20,171 bases of DNA from NCBI GenBank assembly GCA_012512995.1, contig JAAZDA010000300.1:1-20171 (forward strand), written 5' to 3'. Below are positions 7,586-14,919 of this stretch, piece after piece (position 1 is the first letter of the stretch; every line of letters starts with the position of its first letter). The notes beneath the pieces are model-generated. The model was not told where the DNA came from. It saw nothing but the letters and a program-made list of their open reading frames with translations, and searched no databases. The translations under genes and the position numbers were made by a program. This DNA comes from Clostridiales bacterium. Lineage in GTDB: Bacteria > Bacillota > Clostridia > Lachnospirales > Lachnospiraceae.

Positions 7586-8371
7586 CTAATGTTGCCTGCC
7601 GTGAAATGTATACAGATAGCGATCAGATAATTCCTTTACCATGATTCCGTACACATTAAGACAATCATCATTTCTGCCTGTGCGTATATCCTCTACGCAT
7701 TTTACGATATACCTGTTCCAGATGTCTGAGTAAATCTTCTTCTCGTCACTTTCTCTGGAAATACGTTTGACGATCGTAGGAGCCATATCATAGTACTCAT
7801 TGATCATGTTCCTGCGCTCATTGTTCTCCTGCATATAGCTGTCTCTGAAATCCTTGAGAGTCTCAAGTTCACTGCAGTCGTTACCGTGGCCGAGCGCCAC
7901 ACTTGCGGCTGTAGTTATATAGCAGAGCTTTCTTCTGAATCCGGAATCAAGTTCATCGACTGTCGCGGCCTTGATCCTGCTGTCCTTGAAATGACCGGCC
8001 CATGATGTGCATAAATAATCCATGCAGTCGCGTGTGCGATCCTTCTTATCCGCGGGGCAGCTTTCAAGAAACCCCGGTATCACATAGCTGACGACAAAAA
8101 GATTCAGCTTTTGTTGTTCAGAAGCGGCGTTTCTTTTCGAAACTTCCTTTACACATTGATCACCGGCCTCTATCATCATTCCTGATATACGGTCAAAACA
8201 AGTGTTTTCCGCATTCTCGGCAAGCAGTGCATTGATTTCGGAATAAATCTCCGAATTTGCTGCACAATACTCCTTGAATGAGGATCTGTATTCATTTCGG
8301 TTGAATTTTCCCAGATATGTATCCTTCTCATTGAAGAGAAGGATAACATTATTATCTGAATCACTCTTCAT
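7586..8371 (-). CDS. CFI-box-containing protein of unknown function
   Basis: A 261-residue, mostly helical, cytoplasmic-looking protein with no membrane segment. The C-terminal part carries CYITTA (150-155), then DCSELETLKDFRDSY (165-179) and YYDMAPTIVKRI (193-204). This order (C-[FY]-I-x-T-A ... FRD ... YY..[SA]P.I) is what I know as the CFI-box found at the C-terminus of many uncharacterised bacterial proteins; no activity is established. The N-terminal 145 residues are not recognised. The open frame extends to 8464 inside yebC, but the family-like protein and codon context favour ATG 8371 (or ATG 8380), overlapping the yebC stop by 11 bases. This implies translational coupling to yebC. Ribosome site is weak (GGATGAG), consistent with coupling. 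Confidence 0.7.
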   Translation of the reverse strand: MKSDSDNNVILLFNEKDTYLGKFNRNEYRSSFKEYCAANSEIYSEINALLAENAENTCFDRISGMMIEAGDQCVKEVSKRNAASEQQKLNLFVVSYVIPGFLESCPADKKDRTRDCMDYLCTSWAGHFKDSRIKAATVDELDSGFRRKLCYITTAASVALGHGNDCSELETLKDFRDSYMQENNERRNMINEYYDMAPTIVKRISRESDEKKIYSDIWNRYIVKCVEDIRTGRNDDCLNVYGIMVKELSDRYLYTFHGRQH

Positions 8372-9101
8372 CAGGCTCATCCCAGTTATGATAAACGTTC
8401 TGGACATCATCAGCTGCATCAAGGTTGTCAAGGATCCGCTGCATTGACTTGATAGATTTCTCATCAGTCAGAGTAACATAGTTCTGAGGTATCATGGTGA
8501 CTTCTGAGGAAGCTACCGGAATATTCTGTGCTGCAAGTGCCTTGCTCACATCCTCAAATGACTCAGGACTTGTGAGTATTTCAATGCTGTCTTCTTCATC
8601 ATCGATATCATCGGCTCCCGCATCAGCAACGATCATGAAAAGATCATCAGCAGAAAGATCACATTCCTCTTTATCAATAATGATCTGCCCCTTCTTATCG
8701 AACATATATGATACGCATCCCGGTGTACCGACATTTCCACCGCCGCGTGTGAAAGCAGCTCTTACATCAGAGGCAGTGCGGTTTGCATTGTCTGTAAGCG
8801 TCTCTACAATTATTGCTACGCCTTCAGGACCATATCCTTCATAAGTGTTTACCTGATAATTGACACCATCCGAGTCTCCGGCGGCTTTCTTTATTCCGTT
8901 CTCGATAGTACTGTTGGGAACGTTATTTGCCTTCGCTTTTTCGACTACCTGTGCCAGCTTGAAATTGTTATTGGGATCAGGGCCGCCTTCCTTGACTGCA
9001 ACTGCGATCTCACGACCGATTATTGTAAAGATCTTGCCCTTGGCTGCATCGTTTCTTTCTTTTTTGTGCTTAATGTTTGCAAATTTGGAATGTCCTGACA
9101 T
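8361..9101 (-). CDS. yebC: YebC/PmpR family (TACO1-like) protein
   Basis: A 246-residue member of the YebC/PmpR/TACO1 family. It starts with the family hallmark MSGHSKFANIKHKK, followed by NNFKLAQVVEKAKANNVP (45-62) and the RGGGNVG segment (119-125). Members bind DNA as regulators in some bacteria, and more recent work links them to ribosomes and relief of translational pausing. Which applies here is not visible. A GGAGGG site precedes the ATG at 9101. A promoter lies just upstream, after alr. Its 3' end overlaps the start of the CFI-box gene. Length is typical for the family. Confidence 0.95.
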   Translation of the reverse strand: MSGHSKFANIKHKKERNDAAKGKIFTIIGREIAVAVKEGGPDPNNNFKLAQVVEKAKANNVPNSTIENGIKKAAGDSDGVNYQVNTYEGYGPEGVAIIVETLTDNANRTASDVRAAFTRGGGNVGTPGCVSYMFDKKGQIIIDKEECDLSADDLFMIVADAGADDIDDEEDSIEILTSPESFEDVSKALAAQNIPVASSEVTMIPQNYVTLTDEKSIKSMQRILDNLDAADDVQNVYHNWDEPDEE

Positions 9102-9145
9102 ACAAAAATACCCTCCATGCTTGAACTATTATTATAAACCAATAG

Positions 9146-9176
9146 ATTATAACATATCTTTGTTAATTGATGTTAA
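9146..9176 (-). promoter_or_regulatory. Candidate promoter for yebC
   Basis: A consensus extended -10, TG-T-TATAAT, has its hexamer at 9146-9151 on the minus strand. A TTAACA at 9171-9176 lies at the longer than usual spacing of 19, so the extended -10 probably carries the activity. TTAACA recurs ten bases downstream (9161-9166), making a one-turn direct repeat. The -35 overlaps the alr stop codon, so the promoter would let the yebC group be made independently of rex-nnr-alr. Confidence 0.55.
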
Positions 9177-10357
9177 GCATCCTTGCCGAAATGATCTTCG
9201 TATCCTGATATCTCCCCGTTTCTGATATATATCCTTGGGACCCTCTTGTTTATACAGCATTCGAGTTCATAATTAAATCTCCCTGACACATCTCCTGCAT
9301 CTTCCATAGTGATCGTTTCTTCCCCGTCAGTTCCGATAAGCGTGACATCGTCGCCCTCCGTGGCATCCGGAATATCCGTAACATCCACCATGAACTGGTC
9401 CATACATATCCTGCCGAGGATCGGAGCTCTTTTTCCGCGGATCAGCACGCTGAAATCTTTACCCGGCAGATCCCTTGGGTACCCGTCATCATAACCTGCT
9501 GATATAGTGGCTATCCTTGTTTCACCTTTTGTTATGAAAGTGCCGCCATAGCTCACTGCTTTTCCTGCAGGAACTGTTTTGATATAAACTATGGATGATA
9601 ACAGTGACAAGACCGGTTTAAGCGGGACTATATCTTTCGAGACATCAGGTGAAGGCCACAGTCCGTAAAGTGTGATACCTGCCCTCACCATGTCAAGATT
9701 AGCCTCTGGCATCTCAACAATACCGGCACTGTTGGAAGCCGTCTTTACAGGTATCTTTACCCCAAGTTCGTTCTCAATCCTGTCAGTGAAGGATGTGAAT
9801 GCCATGAGCTGGTTCCTTGCTGAGGATTTGTCTTTCTCGTCAGCTCTCGCAAAATGAGTGAATATTCCTTCAATCTCTATACCAGGCTCTTTTGCTGCAC
9901 GTGCGACCATTTGAAGTCCATGGTCATCAGGCGTTACCCCGATCCTTGTCATACCTGTATCGACCGCAATGAAGATCCTGGCCTTCTTTCCGACCCTTTC
10001 GGCTGCCGCACCGAGCTCTTTTATCATATCTTCTCTGAATACAGCAGGTCTTATGTTCTCTGTTGCAAGTTTTTCGTAGCAATAAGGAAAAACATACCCA
10101 AGGAGAAGTATCGGCTTCTGTATCCCGTTCATCCGAAGGATCTGCGCCTCTTCAAAAGTTGCGGTGCAATATCCCCAGAGATACGGCAGGTCATCTATAG
10201 CTCGTGCTATCTGTACTGCACCGCACCCGTATGCATCGGCCTTTATTACAGCAGCCATCATTGTCCCCGGCTTAAGGTTGCGATGCATGCTTTCCATATT
10301 TTGCCTTGCGTTGTCGAGATTGACGACAGCTCGTATTCTCTGATAACCGTCTTTCAT
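9173..10357 (-). CDS. alr: Alanine racemase
   Basis: A 394-residue PLP enzyme interconverting L- and D-alanine for peptidoglycan precursors. The PLP lysine is Lys39 in VIKADAYGCGA (37-47). The second catalytic base is Tyr270 in AVSYGGTF, equivalent to Tyr265 of the Geobacillus enzyme. The ISAGYDDGYPR (285-295) and GRICMDQFMVDV (315-326) stretches complete the C-terminal beta domain signature. The start ATG (10357) follows GAGGAG. nnr lies 40 bases upstream on the same strand; nnr-alr pairing is common in Firmicutes. No terminator is seen between them. Length and residues are complete, so it should be active. Confidence 0.97.
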   Translation of the reverse strand: MKDGYQRIRAVVNLDNARQNMESMHRNLKPGTMMAAVIKADAYGCGAVQIARAIDDLPYLWGYCTATFEEAQILRMNGIQKPILLLGYVFPYCYEKLATENIRPAVFREDMIKELGAAAERVGKKARIFIAVDTGMTRIGVTPDDHGLQMVARAAKEPGIEIEGIFTHFARADEKDKSSARNQLMAFTSFTDRIENELGVKIPVKTASNSAGIVEMPEANLDMVRAGITLYGLWPSPDVSKDIVPLKPVLSLLSSIVYIKTVPAGKAVSYGGTFITKGETRIATISAGYDDGYPRDLPGKDFSVLIRGKRAPILGRICMDQFMVDVTDIPDATEGDDVTLIGTDGEETITMEDAGDVSGRFNYELECCINKRVPRIYIRNGEISGYEDHFGKDA

Positions 10358-10397
10358 AATAATATCTCCTCACAATGAAGCTTGATTTGTATATATT

Positions 10398-11987
10398 TCA
10401 AGGGAGCAGCTTGCTGATCGAGCAGGCAATGTCGCCCGCCCTCATTGCGCTCCTTCCGATAAGTTCAGCGGCTTCATCGCCGGCAACTGCATGGATGAGG
10501 ACTGACATACATGCGGATTGATAAATTGTTTTGCTGTTCCTGACGCCCATTGCCGCCACTGCAGCAGTGATTCCTGTCAAAACATCTCCCGAGCCCGCAG
10601 TCGCCATACCATCATTCCCGCATGTATTGAGAAAGCGTCTCCCTGATTTATCTACGACCCAGGTCCTTGCATCTTTGCTTACAACAGTGCAGTTCAGCTC
10701 ACATGCAAGAGCACTCGAAAGATCGACTCTGTTACCAAGTACTTCATCTATTTCTGTGCCGCATAATCTTGCAAGCTCTCCCGGATGCGGCGTTACTATA
10801 AGACCTGCAGATCCGTTTCCGGCTGCAAACTTTTCCCGTAGAACACTGTCAGCGGCGATTATATTCAGTGCGTCAGCATCGAGTATAAGAGTTTTGCCGT
10901 CAAAACAATTGTCACCTGAAAGTCCTGCAAGTACCCGCATCAGCATCTGAGCCATGTCACCAGTCCCAATCCCGGGGCCTGCGGCTATTGAATCAGCCCA
11001 TTCAACATCTTTTCGCAGAAGACTTCTCAGTTCATCTTCTTCCGTTTCTTTGTCATATCCGGTAAACATGACTTCCGGGAGTGTTTCCTGGATTATTACC
11101 CTGTTATCTTCAGAAGAGAAAAGCCTGACCATACCTGCTCCGGTATTCATTGCAGCTTTAGCACAAAGTATTGATGAACCTGCCATACCATGGCTGCCAG
11201 CTATGATAAGTGTTTTCCCAAAGTTTCCTTTATTGCTGCCCTCAGGTCTCTTCATGGATACAGCTATATCAGATCGATCCATTGTATAAGCATAATTTAT
11301 ATGGTCATCTTCGCACTTACAAAGAGATAATACCGGTATTCCGATGTCTTCGAGCACTACTTTTCCACAGCATTCTGCTCCTGGGAAAAGAACATTACCA
11401 AGTTTTCTGAAACCGAATGTCACGGTAACATCAGCCCTTACTGCATTACCCATAATGCTGCCGTCATCAGCGTTTACTCCTGACGGTATGTCAACGGATA
11501 TTACCTTTGAGCCATTATTGTGGTAATAGTTAATAAGATCAACAACACCTGAGGCTTTTCCTTCTATGTTTCTGGAAAGACCTGTTCCGAATAGAGCATC
11601 TATAACTATGTCCGGGGCATCTGAAGTCTGACTTGCATTTTCTGATACAGTTTCACGGCGAATACCAAGAGCATTGATTATCTTCATCTGTGCTTCGCAG
11701 TTGCTTTCCTGTGTGAGCTTTTCTGAAAGACAGAAAATTCTTACATGGTAACCATCATCATTAAGAAGGCGCGCTGCGGCAAGCCCATCACCGCCATTGT
11801 TTCCGTTTCCGGCGAAAACAAAAACAGAAGGATTTACTGTACCCATGGTGACGGGTGCAAGCCTTTCCGCTTCACGGCGGATAGCAAGCGCAGCTCTCTC
11901 CATCAGTACCATTCCCGGCAGGCCGATCTCATTTTGCGTAAATGTATCAGCCATTTTCATATGTTTTGCAGTCAGCAAGTATTCCAT
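10398..11987 (-). CDS. nnr: Bifunctional NAD(P)HX epimerase / ADP-dependent NAD(P)HX dehydratase
   Basis: A two-domain repair enzyme for hydrated NADH and NADPH. The N-terminal epimerase (YjeF_N) has AGNGNNGGDG at 59-68, VIDALFGTG at 128-136 and SVDIPSGV at 164-171. The C-terminal ribokinase-fold dehydratase has GNFGKTLIIAGS (254-265), GPGIGTGD (337-344), LILDADALN (367-375), TPHPGELARL (399-408) and GSGDVLTG (465-472). I chose ATG 11987 (529 residues) because MEYLLTAKHMK matches the family start and GGTGG lies before it; ATG 11999 is a close alternative. The frame is open further into rex, which is unlikely to be used. It follows the rex terminator with almost no space for its own promoter, so it probably depends on readthrough from rex. 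Confidence 0.93.
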   Translation of the reverse strand: MEYLLTAKHMKMADTFTQNEIGLPGMVLMERAALAIRREAERLAPVTMGTVNPSVFVFAGNGNNGGDGLAAARLLNDDGYHVRIFCLSEKLTQESNCEAQMKIINALGIRRETVSENASQTSDAPDIVIDALFGTGLSRNIEGKASGVVDLINYYHNNGSKVISVDIPSGVNADDGSIMGNAVRADVTVTFGFRKLGNVLFPGAECCGKVVLEDIGIPVLSLCKCEDDHINYAYTMDRSDIAVSMKRPEGSNKGNFGKTLIIAGSHGMAGSSILCAKAAMNTGAGMVRLFSSEDNRVIIQETLPEVMFTGYDKETEEDELRSLLRKDVEWADSIAAGPGIGTGDMAQMLMRVLAGLSGDNCFDGKTLILDADALNIIAADSVLREKFAAGNGSAGLIVTPHPGELARLCGTEIDEVLGNRVDLSSALACELNCTVVSKDARTWVVDKSGRRFLNTCGNDGMATAGSGDVLTGITAAVAAMGVRNSKTIYQSACMSVLIHAVAGDEAAELIGRSAMRAGDIACSISKLLP

Positions 11988-12001
11988 ACATTCCACCATG
12001 T

Positions 12002-12028
12002 AAAAAGAGGCTGCGTTATTCCGCAGCC
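12002..12028 (-). terminator. Intrinsic terminator/attenuator at the end of rex
   Basis: On the minus strand GGCTGCG (12022-12028 complement) pairs perfectly with CGCAGCC (12009-12015 complement) around a six-base loop GAATAA, followed by TCTTTTT (12002-12008). The loop contains the rex UAA stop. The U-run ends a few bases before the possible nnr start codons, so it must either stop most rex transcripts or act as an attenuator for nnr-alr. Confidence 0.8.
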
Positions 12029-12675
12029 CCCGTTGTGTTTGTGTCATCTTCAGAACGGTGAAGATTATAAGACAGTTTCATCAGGCTGTCAGAAAGGTGT
12101 ACGTTTTCGACCTTGATAGAATCCGGCACAGGAAGATCTATGTGGGCAAAATTCCAGATTGCCTTGATCCTGCACTCTACAAGTTCTTTGGCTATTCCTG
12201 CAGCAGCAGTTTTCGGAACTGTCAGAACAGCTATATCGATATTGTTGTTCCTGACAAATTCAGGCATATCATCAAGTGGAAGTACTTCAATGGAACCTAT
12301 CTTCTTGCCGATAACATTCTGACTTATGTCGAAAGCTCCGCGAAAAACGAATCCTCTGTTCTTAAAATTCATATAGCCGACAAGCGCCTGCCCGAGATTA
12401 CCTGCTCCGATGATGATCATATTGTGAATGTGGTCTAGTCCAAGGATCTTTCCAATCTCATCATAAAGATAATCTACATTATAACCATATCCCTGCTGTC
12501 CAAAACCACCGAAATTATTGAAGTCCTGACGTATCTGGGAAGCAGTCACATGCATGAGTCTGCTGAGTTCCCGTGATGAGACCCTCTCGATCCTGTCATT
12601 CTTGAGCTCTCCAAGATAACGATAATACCTTGGAAGCCTTGCTATAACTGCATTTGATATATCTTTGTCATCCAA
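12016..12675 (-). CDS. rex: Redox-sensing transcriptional repressor Rex
   Basis: A 219-residue NADH/NAD+-sensing repressor of fermentation and redox genes. The winged helix is at about 1-80: RLPRYYRYLGEL (13-24), RVSSRELS, TASQIRQDFNNFG and QQGYGYNVDYL. The Rossmann domain has IIIGAGNLGQAL at 87-98, and a C-terminal swapped helix follows. No ATG precedes the winged helix. The only start compatible with the full domain is TTG at 12675, which has AGGAG ten bases upstream; an ATG two bases inside it is out of frame. The gene has its own promoter (12728-12756) overlapped by a Rex-box-like palindrome, suggesting autorepression, and ends in a terminator. Its link to nnr, an NAD(P)H repair gene, is functionally sensible. 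Confidence 0.95.
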   Translation of the reverse strand: MDDKDISNAVIARLPRYYRYLGELKNDRIERVSSRELSRLMHVTASQIRQDFNNFGGFGQQGYGYNVDYLYDEIGKILGLDHIHNMIIIGAGNLGQALVGYMNFKNRGFVFRGAFDISQNVIGKKIGSIEVLPLDDMPEFVRNNNIDIAVLTVPKTAAAGIAKELVECRIKAIWNFAHIDLPVPDSIKVENVHLSDSLMKLSYNLHRSEDDTNTTGAAE

Positions 12676-12727
12676 ATTGTGATCGCTCCTGAAACGCCGT
12701 ATTATATAACAATTATCTGTTTCATTA

Positions 12728-12756
12728 AGTATAATCAGCTGTTAAAATGTTGTCAA
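12728..12756 (-). promoter_or_regulatory. Strong sigma-A-type promoter of rex
   Basis: On the minus strand TTGACA (12751-12756) is followed after exactly 17 bases by TATACT (12728-12733). Expected start of transcription is near 12721, giving a leader of about 45 bases. A second TATAAT further downstream has no matching -35. Confidence 0.8.
12739..12756. promoter_or_regulatory. Candidate Rex operator over the rex -35
   Basis: The minus strand reads TTGACAACATTTTAACAG. It matches 11 of the 14 defined bases of the clostridial Rex consensus TTGTTAA-N4-TTAACAA. It covers the -35 and part of the spacer of the rex promoter, the position expected for autorepression. Some of the match is the TTGACA of the promoter itself, so the evidence is moderate. 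Confidence 0.5.
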
Positions 12757-12762
12757 TGTAAG

Positions 12763-12792
12763 TTGACACCTGCATGAGTATTGCGATACAGT
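12763..12792 (+). promoter_or_regulatory. Candidate upstream promoter for the ABC-F gene
   Basis: A consensus TTGACA (12763-12768) is followed after 18 bases by TACAGT (12787-12792), a four-of-six -10. It points away from the rex promoter, and the two TTGACA boxes form an inverted repeat separated by six bases. If used, the ABC-F transcript would have a leader of about 110 bases. Confidence 0.4.
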
Positions 12793-12865
12793 TCAGTTAT
12801 TGTTCACAGAGACACAAATTTATGCTAAAGTGCTCAAGTGTGCATGGTAAATTAAAGAACCAACA

Positions 12866-12871
12866 TATAAT
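12866..12871 (+). promoter_or_regulatory. Candidate proximal -10 for the ABC-F gene
   Basis: A perfect TATAAT lies 41 bases before the ABC-F start, but no recognisable -35 or extended -10 TG precedes it. It could be a second promoter or chance AT-rich sequence. Confidence 0.35.
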
Positions 12872-12879
12872 TGAGACGT

Positions 12880-12902
12880 GCCTTCGCAAACTGCGCTCAG
12901 GC
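12880..12902 (+). other. Small leader hairpin before the ABC-F ribosome site
   Basis: GCCT pairs with AGGC, and CGCA with TGCG, around an AAC loop with a small internal loop. It ends just before the AGAGG ribosome site. It is weak, and the leader contains no U-run that would make it a terminator. It may only influence access to the start. Confidence 0.25.
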
Positions 12903-12912
12903 ATGAGAGGCA

Positions 12913-14901
12913 ATGATGATACTCGCATGTAATCACATCAGTAAAGCGTTTCTTGAGAAACCGATTCTCACTGATGTCACATTTCAGATAGAAAAATTTG
13001 AAAAAGTCGCCCTCGTCGGTATAAACGGGGCCGGCAAGCCCACGCTGCTCAGAATAATAATGGGAGATCTGATTCCTGACTCTGGAACTGTTACAAGAAC
13101 GCGTGATCTCACGGTAGGTTACCTCGCACAGATCCAGAACGTTAATTCTGAGAATACGATCCGTGAAGAGCTTACCAGTGTCAGGCAGCCGATAATAGAC
13201 ATGGAGAACAAGCTCACTCAATATGAGAAAGACATGGCGGTCGAAAAAGGTGCAGCGCTTACTTCTCTTGTTGATGACTATAACCTTCTGCAGGACAGGT
13301 TCAAGATCCTCGGCGGCTACGGCTGGCGCGGAGAAGTCAACGGTATCCTCAAAGGACTCTCTTTTGATGGAGATGCTGCAGATCAGAAAATATCAACACT
13401 TTCAGGCGGTGAGAAAACAAGAGTCGCACTTGGAAAACTACTGCTCCAGCGCCCTGATCTTATAATTCTTGATGAGCCGACTAACCACCTCGACATCACC
13501 TCTATTCAGTGGCTCGAAGGCTTCCTGGTCTCATATAAAGGAGCAGTTCTTATTGTCTCACATGACCGCTATTTCCTTGACCGCATAGTCACAAAAGTCG
13601 TTGAGCTGGAGAACACAAGATCGACTGTTTTCACCGGCAATTACAGCTTCTATGCAGAGCAGAAGAAAAAGCTCCGCGATGAAGCCATGCACAGTTATCT
13701 CTGCAATCAGGCTGAAATAAAGCATCAGGAAGAAGTCATAACCAAGCTCAAACAGTTCAACCGTGAGAAATCAATAAAACGTGCTGAGAGCCGTGAGAAA
13801 ATGCTGGGCAAAATGACAGTCATCGATAAGCCTCAGGAGCTGAATGACGAGATGCGCATAAAGCTCACGCCATGCATCCAGAGTGGCCGCGAAGTCCTGC
13901 ATGTTGAGGATCTCGCAATGTCATTTGACAACAATGAATTGTTTAAAGGCGTTTCCTTTGATATAAGACGCGGTGAACATGTAGCCCTCATTGGCAATAA
14001 CGGAACAGGCAAAACTACTATTCTCCGCATTATCAATGGCCTTCTTGCACCTCTCCAGGGTGAAATCCGCACAGGGGTAAATGTTCACATCGGTTACTAT
14101 GATCAGGAACATCACGTCCTGAACGATAATAATACTGTTTTTGAGGAGATTTCGGACAGCTATCCCGATATGAACAACACGAAGATACGCAATATCCTTG
14201 CAGCATTTCTCTTTACGGGAGAAGATGTTTTCAAAAAGATATCTTCTCTTTCAGGCGGAGAAAAAGGCCGTGTCTCCCTGGCAAAACTTATGCTCTCAGA
14301 GGCAAACCTTCTGATCCTTGATGAGCCGACGAACCATCTTGACGTCGTTTCAAAGGAAGTTCTTGAAAATGCTCTGAATTCATATGAAGGAACCGTCTTC
14401 TATGTATCACATGACCGTTACTTCATAAATCACACAGCCAGCCGCATACTCTCTCTCACACATGAAGTCATACTGGATTATCCCGGGAACTCAGACATTG
14501 AAGCTCCGGAATGTTATATAGGAAACTATAATCACTATATTGAAAAATCCGGAGAGATCGAGAACTCACTTCTTGAAAATGCAGGTGTCACGGATGATGC
14601 TGCTTCAAAAAAAGCCGGCGATTCTGACATGACATATTCTTCTGTTTCCGACAACGGAGCTATGAACTGGAAAGCAATGAAGGAAAATCAGGCCAGGGAA
14701 CGCAAAAGAGAAAATGACCTGAAGAAATGTGAGCAGGAAATCTCATGCCTGGAATCACGCAACAGTGCAATTGATGAAGAAATGGCACTGCCAGAGAACT
14801 GCACCGATATTGGCAGGCTCAGCAAATTGAATAAAGAAAAGACTTCCAACGAGGAAAAGTTGGAAGCCCTTTATGAACAATGGGAAATGCTTTCAGAATA
14901 A
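12913..14901 (+). CDS. ABC-F family ATPase (YdiF/Uup-like), with altered first Walker A
   Basis: A 662-residue protein with two ABC ATPase domains and no membrane segments, the ABC-F layout; such proteins bind the ribosome E site and act in translation or ribosome rescue. NBD1: Walker A GINGAGKPT (36-44), LSGGEKTR (163-170), LDEPTNHLD (186-194), SHDRYF (216-221). The interdomain linker (about 241-315) is charged and helical. NBD2: GNNGTGKTT (361-369), LSGGEKGR (446-453), LDEPTNHLD (469-477), SHDRYF (499-504). A C-terminal coiled coil (about 585-660) fits the YdiF/Uup type. Residue 43 of NBD1 is proline (CCC, 13039-13041) where Ser or Thr normally binds Mg2+; all other motifs are intact. ATG 12916 is equally likely as start, given AGAGG spacing. 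It is divergent from rex and convergent with icd (18 bases). A resistance role is not supported over a housekeeping one. Confidence 0.93.
   Translation: MMILACNHISKAFLEKPILTDVTFQIEKFEKVALVGINGAGKPTLLRIIMGDLIPDSGTVTRTRDLTVGYLAQIQNVNSENTIREELTSVRQPIIDMENKLTQYEKDMAVEKGAALTSLVDDYNLLQDRFKILGGYGWRGEVNGILKGLSFDGDAADQKISTLSGGEKTRVALGKLLLQRPDLIILDEPTNHLDITSIQWLEGFLVSYKGAVLIVSHDRYFLDRIVTKVVELENTRSTVFTGNYSFYAEQKKKLRDEAMHSYLCNQAEIKHQEEVITKLKQFNREKSIKRAESREKMLGKMTVIDKPQELNDEMRIKLTPCIQSGREVLHVEDLAMSFDNNELFKGVSFDIRRGEHVALIGNNGTGKTTILRIINGLLAPLQGEIRTGVNVHIGYYDQEHHVLNDNNTVFEEISDSYPDMNNTKIRNILAAFLFTGEDVFKKISSLSGGEKGRVSLAKLMLSEANLLILDEPTNHLDVVSKEVLENALNSYEGTVFYVSHDRYFINHTASRILSLTHEVILDYPGNSDIEAPECYIGNYNHYIEKSGEIENSLLENAGVTDDAASKKAGDSDMTYSSVSDNGAMNWKAMKENQARERKRENDLKKCEQEISCLESRNSAIDEEMALPENCTDIGRLSKLNKEKTSNEEKLEALYEQWEMLSE
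14831..14866 (-). terminator. Intrinsic terminator of icd, inside the ABC-F coding end
   Basis: On the minus strand CTTCCAAC (14859-14866 complement) pairs perfectly with GTTGGAAG (14843-14850 complement) around an eight-base loop, followed by the pyrimidine run TCTTTTCTTTAT (14831-14842). It begins 53 bases beyond the icd stop. The same DNA encodes part of the C-terminal coiled coil of the convergent ABC-F gene. Confidence 0.75.
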
Positions 14902-14919
14902 TCAGTTATTTCAGAGCGA

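Noticed and set aside
8372..8464. Upstream extension of the CFI-box gene to ATG 8464
   Set aside because: It would overlap yebC by over 100 bases and the extra residues are out-of-frame yebC sequence.
9854..10378. A 174-codon plus-strand open frame opposite alr
   Set aside because: Antisense to the conserved N-terminal half of alanine racemase, with no recognisable domain or ribosome site.
11988..12047. Upstream extension of nnr into rex
   Set aside because: The extra residues encode the rex end and its terminator, and family proteins start at MEYLLTA-like sequence.
12880..12912. Antibiotic-induced attenuator with leader peptide before the ABC-F gene
   Set aside because: The leader has only a weak hairpin, no U-run and no convincing leader peptide, so resistance-type attenuation is not supported.
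12820..13221. A 133-codon minus-strand open frame overlapping the ABC-F start
   Set aside because: It lies antisense to the ABC-F first domain and rex leader region, has no family resemblance and no good ribosome site; it is a shadow of the real gene.
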